Of a stretch of 64,000 bases of DNA, positions 7,951-16,747 are shown piece by piece. The DNA is from Pedosphaera sp. GTDB lineage: Bacteria; Verrucomicrobiota; Verrucomicrobiia; Limisphaerales; SXQI01. The stretch is taken from positions 1-64,000 of the forward strand of contig JANYDC010000077.1 of the NCBI GenBank assembly GCA_025359965.1, given 5' to 3'. Positions within the stretch are counted from its first letter, which is position 1. Every line of letters begins with the position of its first letter. Both the position numbers and the translations under genes were made by a program. The notes under the pieces are model-generated. The model saw only the letters and a list, made by a program, of their open reading frames with translations. It did not search any database and was not told the origin of the DNA.

Positions 7951-9104
7951 GCAACCTCCTCCTCAAGGGGTGGGAGAGGGTCCAATTTGAGATTAGGAAG
8001 CCGCTCCACGATCACTTCCTGCATGGCAATGGCTATTGCCTTTGCGGCATAGGGCGAATGCCACGCGCCCATGGCCTCCGCCAATGCAGTCCGACGCGGC
8101 AGATCCAAAAGCAATCCCACTACCAATTCCAAGGTTGTCAGACGACCCAACTCTGATTGCCTCACGACGATCGCGGCACCGGTGTGGGCATATTCGGCCG
8201 CATTGTAGGTTTGGTGATCGTCGGCAGCGGCAGGATAAGGAACAAGTATCGTGGGCACCCGCATGGCGGCATACTCTGCCGAAGACGAGGCCCCGGCGCG
8301 GCTAATAACCAGAGTAGCGGCCCCCAAGGCGAGATCCATCTCGGTCAGAAATGGTTTTACGAGCGCAGCCACCCCTAATTCAGCGTAGCGACTAAGAGTG
8401 CTTTCAAAATCCAGAGAACCGGTAAGATGCAGAATTTGAATCTCCGGGACTCGATGCACCAATTGGACCACCCAGCTCAGAATCCCTTGATTCAAACCGC
8501 GCGCTCCCTGGCTTCCGCCAGTAACCAGCAAGACCGGTCGGTTGGATTTGAGGCCCAAAGACAATCTCGCCGCAGTTTGATCCATCGGACGAAAATGTGG
8601 CCGAACCGGCGTGCCCGTAACTTGCACGGACTGCGAAGCCAGACGCGCGGCGGCCGATGGAAAGCCAGAAAAAGCGACATCCACCCAAGGCGCAAACCAG
8701 CGGTTGGCGCGGCCCGGGAAAGCATTTGCTTCATGAATGAAAGTGGAGATTTTTGCGAACCTGCCGGCTAGAAGAGGCGCGGCGCTGGTGAAACCACCCA
8801 TAGCCAAAACCGCAGCAGGCCGGTAGGCGCGACACCATCCGCGCATCATTTTGAATGATTGAAGAAATCCGGTAACAAAGCCGGCAATCGGCATACCAGC
8901 CAATCCCACAGAAGGCAGAGTATGAACGAGAAAATCGTTCTGTCCCTCCAAAGCCCTATGGTCAATTTCCTTGGCGGACACCAGTAAAGCGCAATCAAAA
9001 CCCAGCTCACGCAAAGCCTCTGCCACTGCCATTCCTGGGAATAAATGACCCCCTGTGCCACCGCAGGCGATTGCAACCAGAGGATTCTCGGCACGTTTTT
9101 TCAA
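7947..9104 (-). CDS. murG: MurG N-acetylglucosaminyl transferase (lipid II synthase)
   Basis: GT28-family enzyme that adds GlcNAc to lipid I on the inner face of the membrane. Marks: ACGGTGGHLFPGMAVAEAL (glycine-rich lipid-binding loop), FIHEANAFPGRANRW, VTGGSQGARGLNQ, and the UDP-GlcNAc site RAGASSSAEYAAMRVPTILVPYP. The start is a TTG at 9104 that overlaps the ftsW stop as TTGA; the next in-frame methionines lie after the glycine-rich loop, so TTG is forced. Length 385 is normal. Confidence 0.95.
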   Translation of the reverse strand: MKKRAENPLVAIACGGTGGHLFPGMAVAEALRELGFDCALLVSAKEIDHRALEGQNDFLVHTLPSVGLAGMPIAGFVTGFLQSFKMMRGWCRAYRPAAVLAMGGFTSAAPLLAGRFAKISTFIHEANAFPGRANRWFAPWVDVAFSGFPSAAARLASQSVQVTGTPVRPHFRPMDQTAARLSLGLKSNRPVLLVTGGSQGARGLNQGILSWVVQLVHRVPEIQILHLTGSLDFESTLSRYAELGVAALVKPFLTEMDLALGAATLVISRAGASSSAEYAAMRVPTILVPYPAAADDHQTYNAAEYAHTGAAIVVRQSELGRLTTLELVVGLLLDLPRRTALAEAMGAWHSPYAAKAIAIAMQEVIVERLPNLKLDPLPPLEEEVA

Positions 9105-10255
9105 GATGCCTCCGAAATTTGAAAAGGGTTGCTCGAACGGCCCAGTAAGTCGCTATCGGCCATCTCCTCAGCTTCCTCATCCTCTTCGGCAACGGAATGG
9201 CGTGCGATGCTGATAAGCAGCCCCACTGCCGCCATCATGAAAAGCAGGCTTGAGCCGCCATAGCTTATGAAGGGAAGCGCCAGCCCTTTGTTGGGCAAGG
9301 CGCTGGTCACCACGCCAATGTTTATGAAAGCCTGGAAACCAATGAGGAATGTCAGCCCGACGGCAAGTAAATATCCAAACGTGTCACGGGCGCGCAAGGC
9401 GATACGTATTCCGCAGGCCACAAACACCATGAACCCCAGAATCACTCCAAGTGAAGCGACCAAACCCAATTCCTCACCAATGATGGAGAGGATGAAATCG
9501 GTGTGGTGCTCCGGCACAAAACCGAGCTTTTGGCGGCTATTGCCCAAACCCAAACCCGTTACACCACCTGAACCAAAGGCGAGCTGTGCCTGCCAAGCCT
9601 GATACCCCGCCTGGGATTTTGTTTCTTCAGGGTGCATGTAACTGTTGATGCGCCGCATGCGGACGGGATCGTGCATGATCGACAGCACAAATACCAAACC
9701 CACTAAAAGCACAGGCGCCACCAAGTATCTCAACTTCGCGCCCGCCAGAATCAGCATCACGCTGGTCACTGCACACAATAGAATGGTAGTGCCACGGTCT
9801 GGCTCCACGAAAATCAGAACCAGCACGGGTGCCGCGATCAACCCAGGCACCACAAGTCCACGCACGAATTGGCCCATCTGACGCGAAAACCTCGCACCAT
9901 AAGCGGCCAAGGCCACAATAAGCGCCAGTTTCGCCGGTTCGGACGGCTGGAATAACGCAATTTTAAGATTGAACCAACGTCGGCTCCCGCCTCGCATGGA
10001 TCCCACATGCGGAATGAGAACCAATCCGAGCAACACGACAGCAAGCACTAGAATAGTCCAGGCATGTCGCTGGAGCCAGGAGTAGTCAACGCGGCTTACG
10101 GCGGCCGCCATCACAATGGCAGCGACAGCCCAGATGCCTTGCATGAGAGCAATGTGATTGCCCACATCCGGTGCCGCCATGCTGTAAAGCATCACCATGC
10201 TCAGTGATAAAAACGATCCCACAACAAGGACCAGTAGTGTTGTGGCTGTCTTCAT
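9101..10255 (-). CDS. ftsW: FtsW SEDS peptidoglycan polymerase
   Basis: SEDS-family glycosyltransferase working with FtsI at the septum. About ten membrane segments. Typical motifs: FQPSEPAKLAL, GGSRRWFNLKIALFQP, EHHTDFILSIIGEELG, and GLALPFISYGGSSLLF near the end. The start at 10255 (MKTATTLLVLVVGS) was preferred because the longer frame runs back into the LysM gene. Downstream murG begins within its stop codon. The C-terminal tail is acidic and cytoplasmic. Confidence 0.95.
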   Translation of the reverse strand: MKTATTLLVLVVGSFLSLSMVMLYSMAAPDVGNHIALMQGIWAVAAIVMAAAVSRVDYSWLQRHAWTILVLAVVLLGLVLIPHVGSMRGGSRRWFNLKIALFQPSEPAKLALIVALAAYGARFSRQMGQFVRGLVVPGLIAAPVLVLIFVEPDRGTTILLCAVTSVMLILAGAKLRYLVAPVLLVGLVFVLSIMHDPVRMRRINSYMHPEETKSQAGYQAWQAQLAFGSGGVTGLGLGNSRQKLGFVPEHHTDFILSIIGEELGLVASLGVILGFMVFVACGIRIALRARDTFGYLLAVGLTFLIGFQAFINIGVVTSALPNKGLALPFISYGGSSLLFMMAAVGLLISIARHSVAEEDEEAEEMADSDLLGRSSNPFQISEAS

Positions 10256-10292
10256 CTTATTGAGCTGGTTTAGGTGGACTGGAGTCGTTGAG

Positions 10293-11123
10293 TTAACGGG
10301 CTGCGCTGGCCTGAACCCCAGATTTAGCCGCAACCGGAATCTTCAATTCCTTGTTGATGACCAAGCGCGTGGTCTTCATTCCATTGGCTTCGCGGATTTT
10401 GGCGGTGGTGGTTCCATATTGATGGGCCAGTTTGGTCAGGGTATCACCGGCTTTGACTTTGTGAGTAATGGTCTTGCCAGTCCCAGCAACCGGGGCCGCA
10501 TCCAGTTTCGCCGATTTTGCGACGGCTGTGGTGGAAGCGCGCGTGGCAGCCGCAGGAATGGTCACAGGCTGACCCACCTTGAGCTTGCTGGGATCAAGAT
10601 TAGGATTCGCCTCGGAAAGGGCTTTTAGGCTCACTCCATTTGCTTTGGCGATCTTGGAGAGCGTGTCACCCTTTTTAATTTTGTAATCGCTGCTGGCTGA
10701 CGAAGCAACGGCGGTGCGCTCGCCAATGGGCTCATACGCATTGGTAGGTGGCACGGTCGATCCGGGGTAGTTGCTGGCGGCTGGCAGATAACCGTAATCG
10801 CGAGATGCAAGAGTGTTGGTGCCTCGAGGCGCAAACGCGGTGTTGGTGGACAGCAATGAATCGGCGAGCGCATTAGCATTAGTACTGGAGGCGTAGTACG
10901 GCGCATTGGTGTCGGATGATCCAAAAGGCGGGAGACCGTTCGTTTCAGCGAGATTGGTGTCAGCAAGCTTTTTGCTGCGCCCGCAGCCTTGCATCAGCAC
11001 CAAACCGAAAACCAGCACATGGACCGCCACGATACTGGCAAAGACAATGCGCACGTTGGAACCTCCTTTGGCGGCATTCTTGGAAAGCGCGCCTTGGGGC
11101 AAGAGTGGACTGGGTGTGTTCAT
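10293..11123 (-). CDS. Membrane-anchored protein with two LysM domains
   Basis: A 276-residue protein with one hydrophobic segment (about 25-45), then a long Thr/Asn/Ala/Ser-rich linker and two LysM peptidoglycan-binding modules: about residues 145-190 (YKIKKGDTLSKIAKANGVSL) and 219-264 (HKVKAGDTLTKLAHQYGTTT). VLMQGC at the end of the hydrophobic stretch could be a weak lipobox, so it is either a lipoprotein or a type II membrane protein. No hydrolase domain is present, so it likely binds the wall rather than cutting it. It sits inside the dcw operon between murD and ftsW, 37 bases before ftsW, which points to a role in septal wall synthesis. That role is inference. Confidence 0.85.
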   Translation of the reverse strand: MNTPSPLLPQGALSKNAAKGGSNVRIVFASIVAVHVLVFGLVLMQGCGRSKKLADTNLAETNGLPPFGSSDTNAPYYASSTNANALADSLLSTNTAFAPRGTNTLASRDYGYLPAASNYPGSTVPPTNAYEPIGERTAVASSASSDYKIKKGDTLSKIAKANGVSLKALSEANPNLDPSKLKVGQPVTIPAAATRASTTAVAKSAKLDAAPVAGTGKTITHKVKAGDTLTKLAHQYGTTTAKIREANGMKTTRLVINKELKIPVAAKSGVQASAAR

Positions 11124-11249
11124 GGGTAGTTGGGCGGCCTCATGCCGCGGATAGGTTGGGTTGAGGGTGGGTCGTTTTTAATAGTGTCGTCGTGCGGCCC
11201 GTCCTCGGCAGGCTGCGCGACAAAGTGTTGATGGGAATAAGCTCAGAAT

Positions 11250-12662
11250 TCATCCTTCTCCTCCGGTTGAATCAGCGTGCGCAGGAGTTCTGGTGCTCAT
11301 CCATTTCTGGGCGGCGGCGCGGAAGATTTCTCCGCGATGCTGATAATTTTGAAACATATCGAGGCTTGAGCAGGCTGGGGACAGCAGCACAACATCCCCT
11401 GCGACCGCATCCGCAGTGGCCAGACCAACCGCTTCCTCGAGACTGTCCACCGAAGTGCAAGGTGTGAATAGACTCCAGGCGGCGCGCAATTTATCCCGCG
11501 TCTGCCCCAGAAGAAAAGTCCCCTTCACCCGCTGGGCGATCAAAGGCCCGAGATCATGGTAATCCAAGCCCTTGTCCTTTCCACCTGCAATCAGCCAAAG
11601 ATTGGGCTCGCCGATGCGTCCGCCCGGCATTGACTCGATTGCTCTTCGCAAGGCTTCGACATTCATGGCCTTGGAATCATTAACAAAGGTCACGCCACCT
11701 GCCTCGCCCACGATCTCACAACGATGTGGCCCGCCTTCATGGGTTTGCAACGCCTCGACCATTTCCTCCAAACGCAACCGTAAAACATGTCCAACTGCCA
11801 AAGCTGCCAGCATGTTCTCGGCTTGGTGGGGCCCCTGCAACCGACAGTTGCCCATATTTAGCAGGGGTCCCGACCAATCGGGCAGGCGTCCGACCAGTAA
11901 GCCGCGATCGAGCACCAGGTCGGCTCGGGGATTCGCAGCACTGAAAGTGATGACCTTGCATGGAATTTCCACGCCGAGGGAATGCAACAAGGCCAGGGCC
12001 TCACTCTGAACGATGGCCCAATCAAAGGGCTGTTGATTCTGAAACAGCCTCGCGACCGTGCGGGCGTAATTGGCCATCCGGTCGTAGTGATCCATGTGGT
12101 CCGGCTTCAGATTCAGCAGGACGGCAATGCTGGGCCGGAAAAGTTCGACGGATTCCAGTTCGAAGGAATTTACCTCAAGAATCGCGTAGTCCAAATTCTT
12201 GGAGTCAGGCACCAGGCCGCAAGCAGCCAATCCACTGCCACCCGCTTTGCGAACGTTGCGATGGGAAAGGGTGAGCATCCGCTCGATCAACTCTGCCGTG
12301 GTAGTCTTCCCATTGGTTCCGGCCACGACAATAGGCATGCAGGAATAATGGCATGCGGCCAGCTCAAGCTCGCTCACTACTTTTATTCCGGTGGCAATCA
12401 GTGACGCCAGCACAGGTTCGGAGCGCGGAACGTTGGCCCCCAGCACCACAATTTCAGGGGAGATGCCAGCAATATCTCCCGCCCCGTCCAAAACCCTGAT
12501 CCCCACCTCCTCAAGATCAGATATTTCAGCGGCAGGGGGTATGCTCCCAGAAACTGCCAGCGCCCATACTTCGGTTCCGCGCGAGCGCAGAAAATGGCAC
12601 GCGGCAATCCCGCCGCTGTCAAGACCCACCACCAACGCTCGTTTATGCAATCGATCAGGCAT
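11250..12662 (-). CDS. murD: UDP-N-acetylmuramoylalanine--D-glutamate ligase
   Basis: ATP-dependent Mur ligase that adds D-Glu to UDP-MurNAc-L-Ala. Walker A VVAGTNGKTTTAELIE is intact, followed by NLKPDHMDHYD (HxDxH-type motif), GPHQAENMLAALA, HRCEIVGEAGGVTFVNDSKAMN, and the C-terminal VVLLSPACSSLDMFQNYQHRGEIF, a MurD hallmark. The start is two bases after the mraY stop. 470 residues, standard length. All residues I can check for catalysis are present, unlike the MurE-like protein upstream. Confidence 0.95.
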   Translation of the reverse strand: MPDRLHKRALVVGLDSGGIAACHFLRSRGTEVWALAVSGSIPPAAEISDLEEVGIRVLDGAGDIAGISPEIVVLGANVPRSEPVLASLIATGIKVVSELELAACHYSCMPIVVAGTNGKTTTAELIERMLTLSHRNVRKAGGSGLAACGLVPDSKNLDYAILEVNSFELESVELFRPSIAVLLNLKPDHMDHYDRMANYARTVARLFQNQQPFDWAIVQSEALALLHSLGVEIPCKVITFSAANPRADLVLDRGLLVGRLPDWSGPLLNMGNCRLQGPHQAENMLAALAVGHVLRLRLEEMVEALQTHEGGPHRCEIVGEAGGVTFVNDSKAMNVEALRRAIESMPGGRIGEPNLWLIAGGKDKGLDYHDLGPLIAQRVKGTFLLGQTRDKLRAAWSLFTPCTSVDSLEEAVGLATADAVAGDVVLLSPACSSLDMFQNYQHRGEIFRAAAQKWMSTRTPAHADSTGGEG

Positions 12663-12663
12663 G

Positions 12664-13812
12664 TCAGCGAAGCTTCAAACTGCTTAACGCCACAACGGCG
12701 CAAAGAATACACATGATATAAAACCGGGTGACGATCTGTGACTCGTACATCCCCTTCTTCTCAAAATGATGATGCAACGGAGCCATCAGAAAAACCCTCC
12801 TGCCCACACCGGTCCGATGCCGGGTCCATTTGAACCACGACCGCTGCATGATCACTGACAAGGCCTCCACGACAAAAACTCCGCCTGCAATGACCAGCAC
12901 AAAAGGCTGATGAATCAGCACGGCCATAATTCCCAGCGCGCCGCCGAGGGCGAGGGAGCCGGTGTCTCCCATAAAAACCTGGGCGGGATGACAATTAAAC
13001 CAGAGAAAGCCAAGACCAGCGCCGATCATCGCAGCGCAAAAGACCGCAAGCTCACCCGCACCCGCCACATGGGGCACCTGAAGGTACGCGGCAAACTTGG
13101 CGTTGCCGGCGATGTAGGTCATCACCAGAAAAACCGTGGCCACAATGAGTGTGCAACCAATGGCCAGACCATCCAAACCATCGGTTAAATTCACCGCATT
13201 GGAACTTCCAACAATCACCAGTGTGGTCAGAACGATGCCAACAACGCCGGCACCGGTAAGCACAGGATGCTTCAGAAACGGGAGTGTTATATCGGTGACG
13301 AGAGGCCTGGTTTCGGGCGTTGCGTAAAGGTAGAATCCAATAAATGCCGCCAGTGACAGTTGCACTAAAAGTTTCAATCGTTCGGCCGAGCCCAAATTAT
13401 TCTGCTGGGTAATCTTGGCATAATCATCGTAGAAGCCCAGCGCTGCGAGAATGACTAGGGATAGCAGAGTCAGGATGATGAACTCATTCCACTGCGCCCA
13501 GAGCATGGCAGAGATATCCATGGTCAGCACGATCAACACGCCGCCCATGGTGGGAGTGCCCTTCTTGCTCAAAAGGCGCGCCTTGAGGTCGCCCCCTTCC
13601 TCCGCTTTGTCGACGTAATCCTGCCCAAATTTCAAGGCTTTCAGCCAGGCGATAACTTTGGGCCCAAGCCAAAGACTCAGGAACAGTGCCGTGATTGCGG
13701 CTCCGGCACTTCGAAAAGTAATGTAACGAAAAACCCGCAAGGCAGAGAACCAGTCGTCGTAACCCGCCGTCTTGGCCCAATCCAGGAGGTATATGGAAAG
13801 TTCGTAAAGCAT
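12664..13812 (-). CDS. mraY: Phospho-MurNAc-pentapeptide transferase MraY
   Basis: Integral membrane enzyme transferring phospho-MurNAc-pentapeptide to undecaprenyl phosphate (lipid I). About ten membrane segments. Motifs: KKGTPTMGGVLIV, FYDDYAKI (metal/catalytic aspartates), NAVNLTDGLDGLAIG, FMGDTGSLALGGALG, and the histidine cluster APLHHHFEKKG. 382 residues. It starts four bases after murF and ends two bases before murD. Confidence 0.97.
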   Translation of the reverse strand: MLYELSIYLLDWAKTAGYDDWFSALRVFRYITFRSAGAAITALFLSLWLGPKVIAWLKALKFGQDYVDKAEEGGDLKARLLSKKGTPTMGGVLIVLTMDISAMLWAQWNEFIILTLLSLVILAALGFYDDYAKITQQNNLGSAERLKLLVQLSLAAFIGFYLYATPETRPLVTDITLPFLKHPVLTGAGVVGIVLTTLVIVGSSNAVNLTDGLDGLAIGCTLIVATVFLVMTYIAGNAKFAAYLQVPHVAGAGELAVFCAAMIGAGLGFLWFNCHPAQVFMGDTGSLALGGALGIMAVLIHQPFVLVIAGGVFVVEALSVIMQRSWFKWTRHRTGVGRRVFLMAPLHHHFEKKGMYESQIVTRFYIMCILCAVVALSSLKLR

Positions 13813-13816
13813 TCCT

Positions 13817-15205
13817 TCAGCTTTCCTCCCTTACAAGTCGACTGACGACACGCTCCAAACGGGCCGACCGCGATGCCTTGACCAGAACCACATCTCCCTC
13901 CCGCAATAAATCTCGCACTGCACTCCCAGCGGTTTCAGCTTCAGCGAATTCTTGCACGCTTTTGAGTCCGGCTCGCCGCGCGCCTTCGGCAAGAATTGAG
14001 GCCGACGGACCCACCGTGATCAGAAAATCAACTAAGCCTGCCGCAGCGCAACGGCCGACTTCAGCATGATCCGCAGCAGAAGAGGCCCCCAGCTCACCCA
14101 TCTCACCCAGAACGGCCACGCGTCGTCCAGGACAAGGATAACTCTTCAGCACCCCCAAGGCGGCGATCATGGAATCGGCATTGGCATTGTACGCGTCGTT
14201 CAGAACGGTCCACCCGTTGCCAAGTGTAACTTCGAGCCGCATTTTAGCGGCTTTGCAAGCAGCCAGGCCGCGCTGGCTCTCAGCGCGACCCAGCCCCAGT
14301 TCTCTCCCAACCCATAGAGCCAGCGATGCATTTAGGACTTGGTGCTGGCCCAAAAGATTGACTCGGTAGGCGCCATCCCATTGCACATCCCCGGTTGAAA
14401 GACTAAAATTGCTGCCACCGGCATCGGCACGAACATCGTAAATCTGCCAGTCGTTAAAATCGTTGTAGCCGATTCTCGTCACGTCCGCCGAACAACGCCT
14501 CAGAATACAATCGATTCCTGGCGCATCTCCATTCACAACCATTGAGGCCGAGTCCGGCAGCAACTCAGCCAGCCAACCCTCCTCCTGGGCCACTCCGGAC
14601 AAATCACCAAAAAATTCAATATGCTCGCGCCCAATGCTGGTCAGCACTCCAATGGTGGGTGCGGCCATGCGCACTAGAGGTTCGAGTTCACCGGGATGAT
14701 TGGTTCCCAACTCGATCACAGCGGAGTGATGCTCAGCGGCAAGCCGCAGCAAGGTGGCGGGCACCCCCACGTCATTGTTGAAACTGCCCTCGCTGGCAAC
14801 ACATGGGCCGCCGACTGCCATTACTGATGAGACTAAATCTTTGGTTGATGTCTTGCCATTCGACCCGGCCACCCCAATAACCGGAATGGAAAATCTGCGG
14901 CGATGCCATGCCGCCAACGCCCCGTAAGCGCCGCGAGTCGTACCGCTCACCACCACGCGCGGAATGGTGGAGGAACTCTCATTAAAACGGGCTGCAGAAA
15001 CAAGGACCGCAACAGCACCCATTGCAATGGCCTGTTGCAAATAATCGTGTCCGTCGAACCTCTCGCCGTCGAGTGCCACAAAAAAATCACCCGCATTCAC
15101 TGTCCGGGAATCAGTCCAAACCCGATCCACCAACCGCGAATGATCCGCACCATAAATAGTGCCGCCGGTCGCTTCAGCGATTTGTTGGAGGGTTAAGGTT
15201 GGCAT
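13817..15205 (-). CDS. murF: UDP-MurNAc-tripeptide--D-Ala-D-Ala ligase MurF
   Basis: Mur ligase adding D-Ala-D-Ala to the precursor. N-terminal substrate domain with WTDSRTVNAGDFFVALDGE, intact Walker A VAGSNGKTSTKD, ELGTNHPGELEPL, REHIEFFGDL, and LNDAYNANADSMIAAL typical of MurF. C-terminal domain includes VAVLGEMGELG. 462 residues. It follows the MurE-like gene by nine bases. Its intact motifs are a useful internal control for the degenerate MurE next door. Confidence 0.95.
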   Translation of the reverse strand: MPTLTLQQIAEATGGTIYGADHSRLVDRVWTDSRTVNAGDFFVALDGERFDGHDYLQQAIAMGAVAVLVSAARFNESSSTIPRVVVSGTTRGAYGALAAWHRRRFSIPVIGVAGSNGKTSTKDLVSSVMAVGGPCVASEGSFNNDVGVPATLLRLAAEHHSAVIELGTNHPGELEPLVRMAAPTIGVLTSIGREHIEFFGDLSGVAQEEGWLAELLPDSASMVVNGDAPGIDCILRRCSADVTRIGYNDFNDWQIYDVRADAGGSNFSLSTGDVQWDGAYRVNLLGQHQVLNASLALWVGRELGLGRAESQRGLAACKAAKMRLEVTLGNGWTVLNDAYNANADSMIAALGVLKSYPCPGRRVAVLGEMGELGASSAADHAEVGRCAAAGLVDFLITVGPSASILAEGARRAGLKSVQEFAEAETAGSAVRDLLREGDVVLVKASRSARLERVVSRLVREES

Positions 15206-15214
15206 GACGACAGT

Positions 15215-16747
15215 TCAGTTGTTATGGAGAACAAGCGGCGCAAACCCAGAGACTTTGGAGGCGGCGATCATCCGTGGAGCTGCTGCCGGCGCCGGAAGGG
15301 GAGGCAACTCCGCCAATGCGTCCCGGACCACTTCAAAATCATCAAAAGGCACCACTGTATGGTCAATTTCCTGATAAGTGCGGATGCCCTTGCCGGCGAT
15401 CAACACCACATCTCCAGAGCGCGCACATTCGATGGCCGAATAAATGGCGATGCGACGGTCCAACACCACCGTGGCACCCTCGTTACGATGGCGCGCATAA
15501 CCGCTCACTACAGAGCGGGCCAAAATGTGAGGAGCAATCTCCCCTGGATCATTTGAGGTGACGAAGGTGCGCGTGGCAAATCGCGCCGCCAACTCTCCAA
15601 GGGCGGCAGCGTCACTCACTGGCAGATCCGCTGAAGCTCCAGTGACAACCAGGAGCTGCCCTGAACAAAGCTCGCGCAAGCTCTGCAACGATTCCTGAAA
15701 CTGTCGGGGAGACCGGGCTCCATCCACAAAAATGGTGCGTCCCAACGCACGCCGCACCGGCTGCAAAACGCCGGGCGCGGAGAACCGGCTTGCTGCCTTC
15801 ATCAACACCGGCAGCGAAACCCCGCAGGCCACTCCGGCGGCCATTGCTGCCAGCGAGTCCGTGACCAAACACCTTCCCACCAAAGGAGAGAGGATGGATT
15901 GCCGTCCGCCGTCGCTCTCGATCACAAACTTGGTGGAATCGCGCAGCAACTCCAGATGGATGGCCCGGCATTGGGCGACCCGGCCCAGCCCATAGGTGTT
16001 TGCCACGCCAAAGCGCTCAAGCCCCAGCAAGCCTGCCCCTAAATCGTCATCTGTGTGCAATACCACTGGGGTTTGATCAGTCTGCCAGCGATGCTCCAGG
16101 TGGCTTCCCAATGAACCAACAATTTCGTCGTCCAACACTGCTCCTCGCGCCACCACCATCAGCCCAATTTTGAGAGAATCCGCTCCCCGCTCAGTGAGAA
16201 ATTCAGGCGACAGCTCGACCACTGCAGTACCGCAGCCGAATCGCGCGGCTGAGGCAAGCATTTGATCGTAATCCAAAGATTCAGCATCAGGCGGCAATCC
16301 CGGGAAAACGCGCGTTCCGATCTCGCAACGCACGCTTCCCACCAAAGCAGTAAGATGCCCGGCTTGTTCCAAAATTTGACGTAAAAAAATCGCCACGGTT
16401 GAGCGCGTCCAGCCGCCGGTGACTCCAATGACCCTCATACTTCGGCTGGGATCCCCGTGAAAACGGGAGGAAAGCCTTGATAGTGTTTCCCGTGCGTTGG
16501 CCACACGGATGGCCGTGGCCTGTGAACCACAAGCGAGCGGCTGCTCACTCACCACCACCACTGCCCCACGGTCCAAAGCCTCTATCACACCCTTGTCGTG
16601 GGCTTCCTCACCATCCGGCAAGGCCACGTAGATTCCTCTGGGCGGGACTCTTCGCGAATCACAGGCGATGGCAGAAACCTCGCGTGAAAGACTTCCTTGC
16701 ACACCCAGTGTTGGCAATCCTCGGAGTAATTCCTCAAGTATTCTCAC
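15215..16747 (-). CDS. MurE-like protein with degenerate active site (probable pseudoenzyme)
   Basis: Homologous over its length (510 residues) to MurE, which adds the third amino acid of the stem peptide. The UDP-substrate domain keeps IACDSRRVPPRGIYVAL (about 27-43). The ATPase P-loop, normally GTNGKTT, reads GGWTRST (111-117), without the phosphate-binding lysine. The NLxxDHLDYH region reads VARGAVLDDEIVGS; PGRME reads PGVLQ; VDYAHTPD reads VDGARSPR (341-348); the DNPR amino-acid selectivity motif reads NDPG (399-402); GKGHE reads GKGIR (452-456). Frame and fold-forming residues around these are preserved (VIGVTG, RQILEQAGH, GDVVLIAGKG), so it is not a decayed open frame. It occupies the murE position, overlaps ftsI by GTGA and starts with GTG. 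A working MurE must be encoded elsewhere, or this protein does not act as a ligase. The homology and position are firm; the non-catalytic role is inference. Confidence 0.88.
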   Translation of the reverse strand: MRILEELLRGLPTLGVQGSLSREVSAIACDSRRVPPRGIYVALPDGEEAHDKGVIEALDRGAVVVVSEQPLACGSQATAIRVANARETLSRLSSRFHGDPSRSMRVIGVTGGWTRSTVAIFLRQILEQAGHLTALVGSVRCEIGTRVFPGLPPDAESLDYDQMLASAARFGCGTAVVELSPEFLTERGADSLKIGLMVVARGAVLDDEIVGSLGSHLEHRWQTDQTPVVLHTDDDLGAGLLGLERFGVANTYGLGRVAQCRAIHLELLRDSTKFVIESDGGRQSILSPLVGRCLVTDSLAAMAAGVACGVSLPVLMKAASRFSAPGVLQPVRRALGRTIFVDGARSPRQFQESLQSLRELCSGQLLVVTGASADLPVSDAAALGELAARFATRTFVTSNDPGEIAPHILARSVVSGYARHRNEGATVVLDRRIAIYSAIECARSGDVVLIAGKGIRTYQEIDHTVVPFDDFEVVRDALAELPPLPAPAAAPRMIAASKVSGFAPLVLHNN

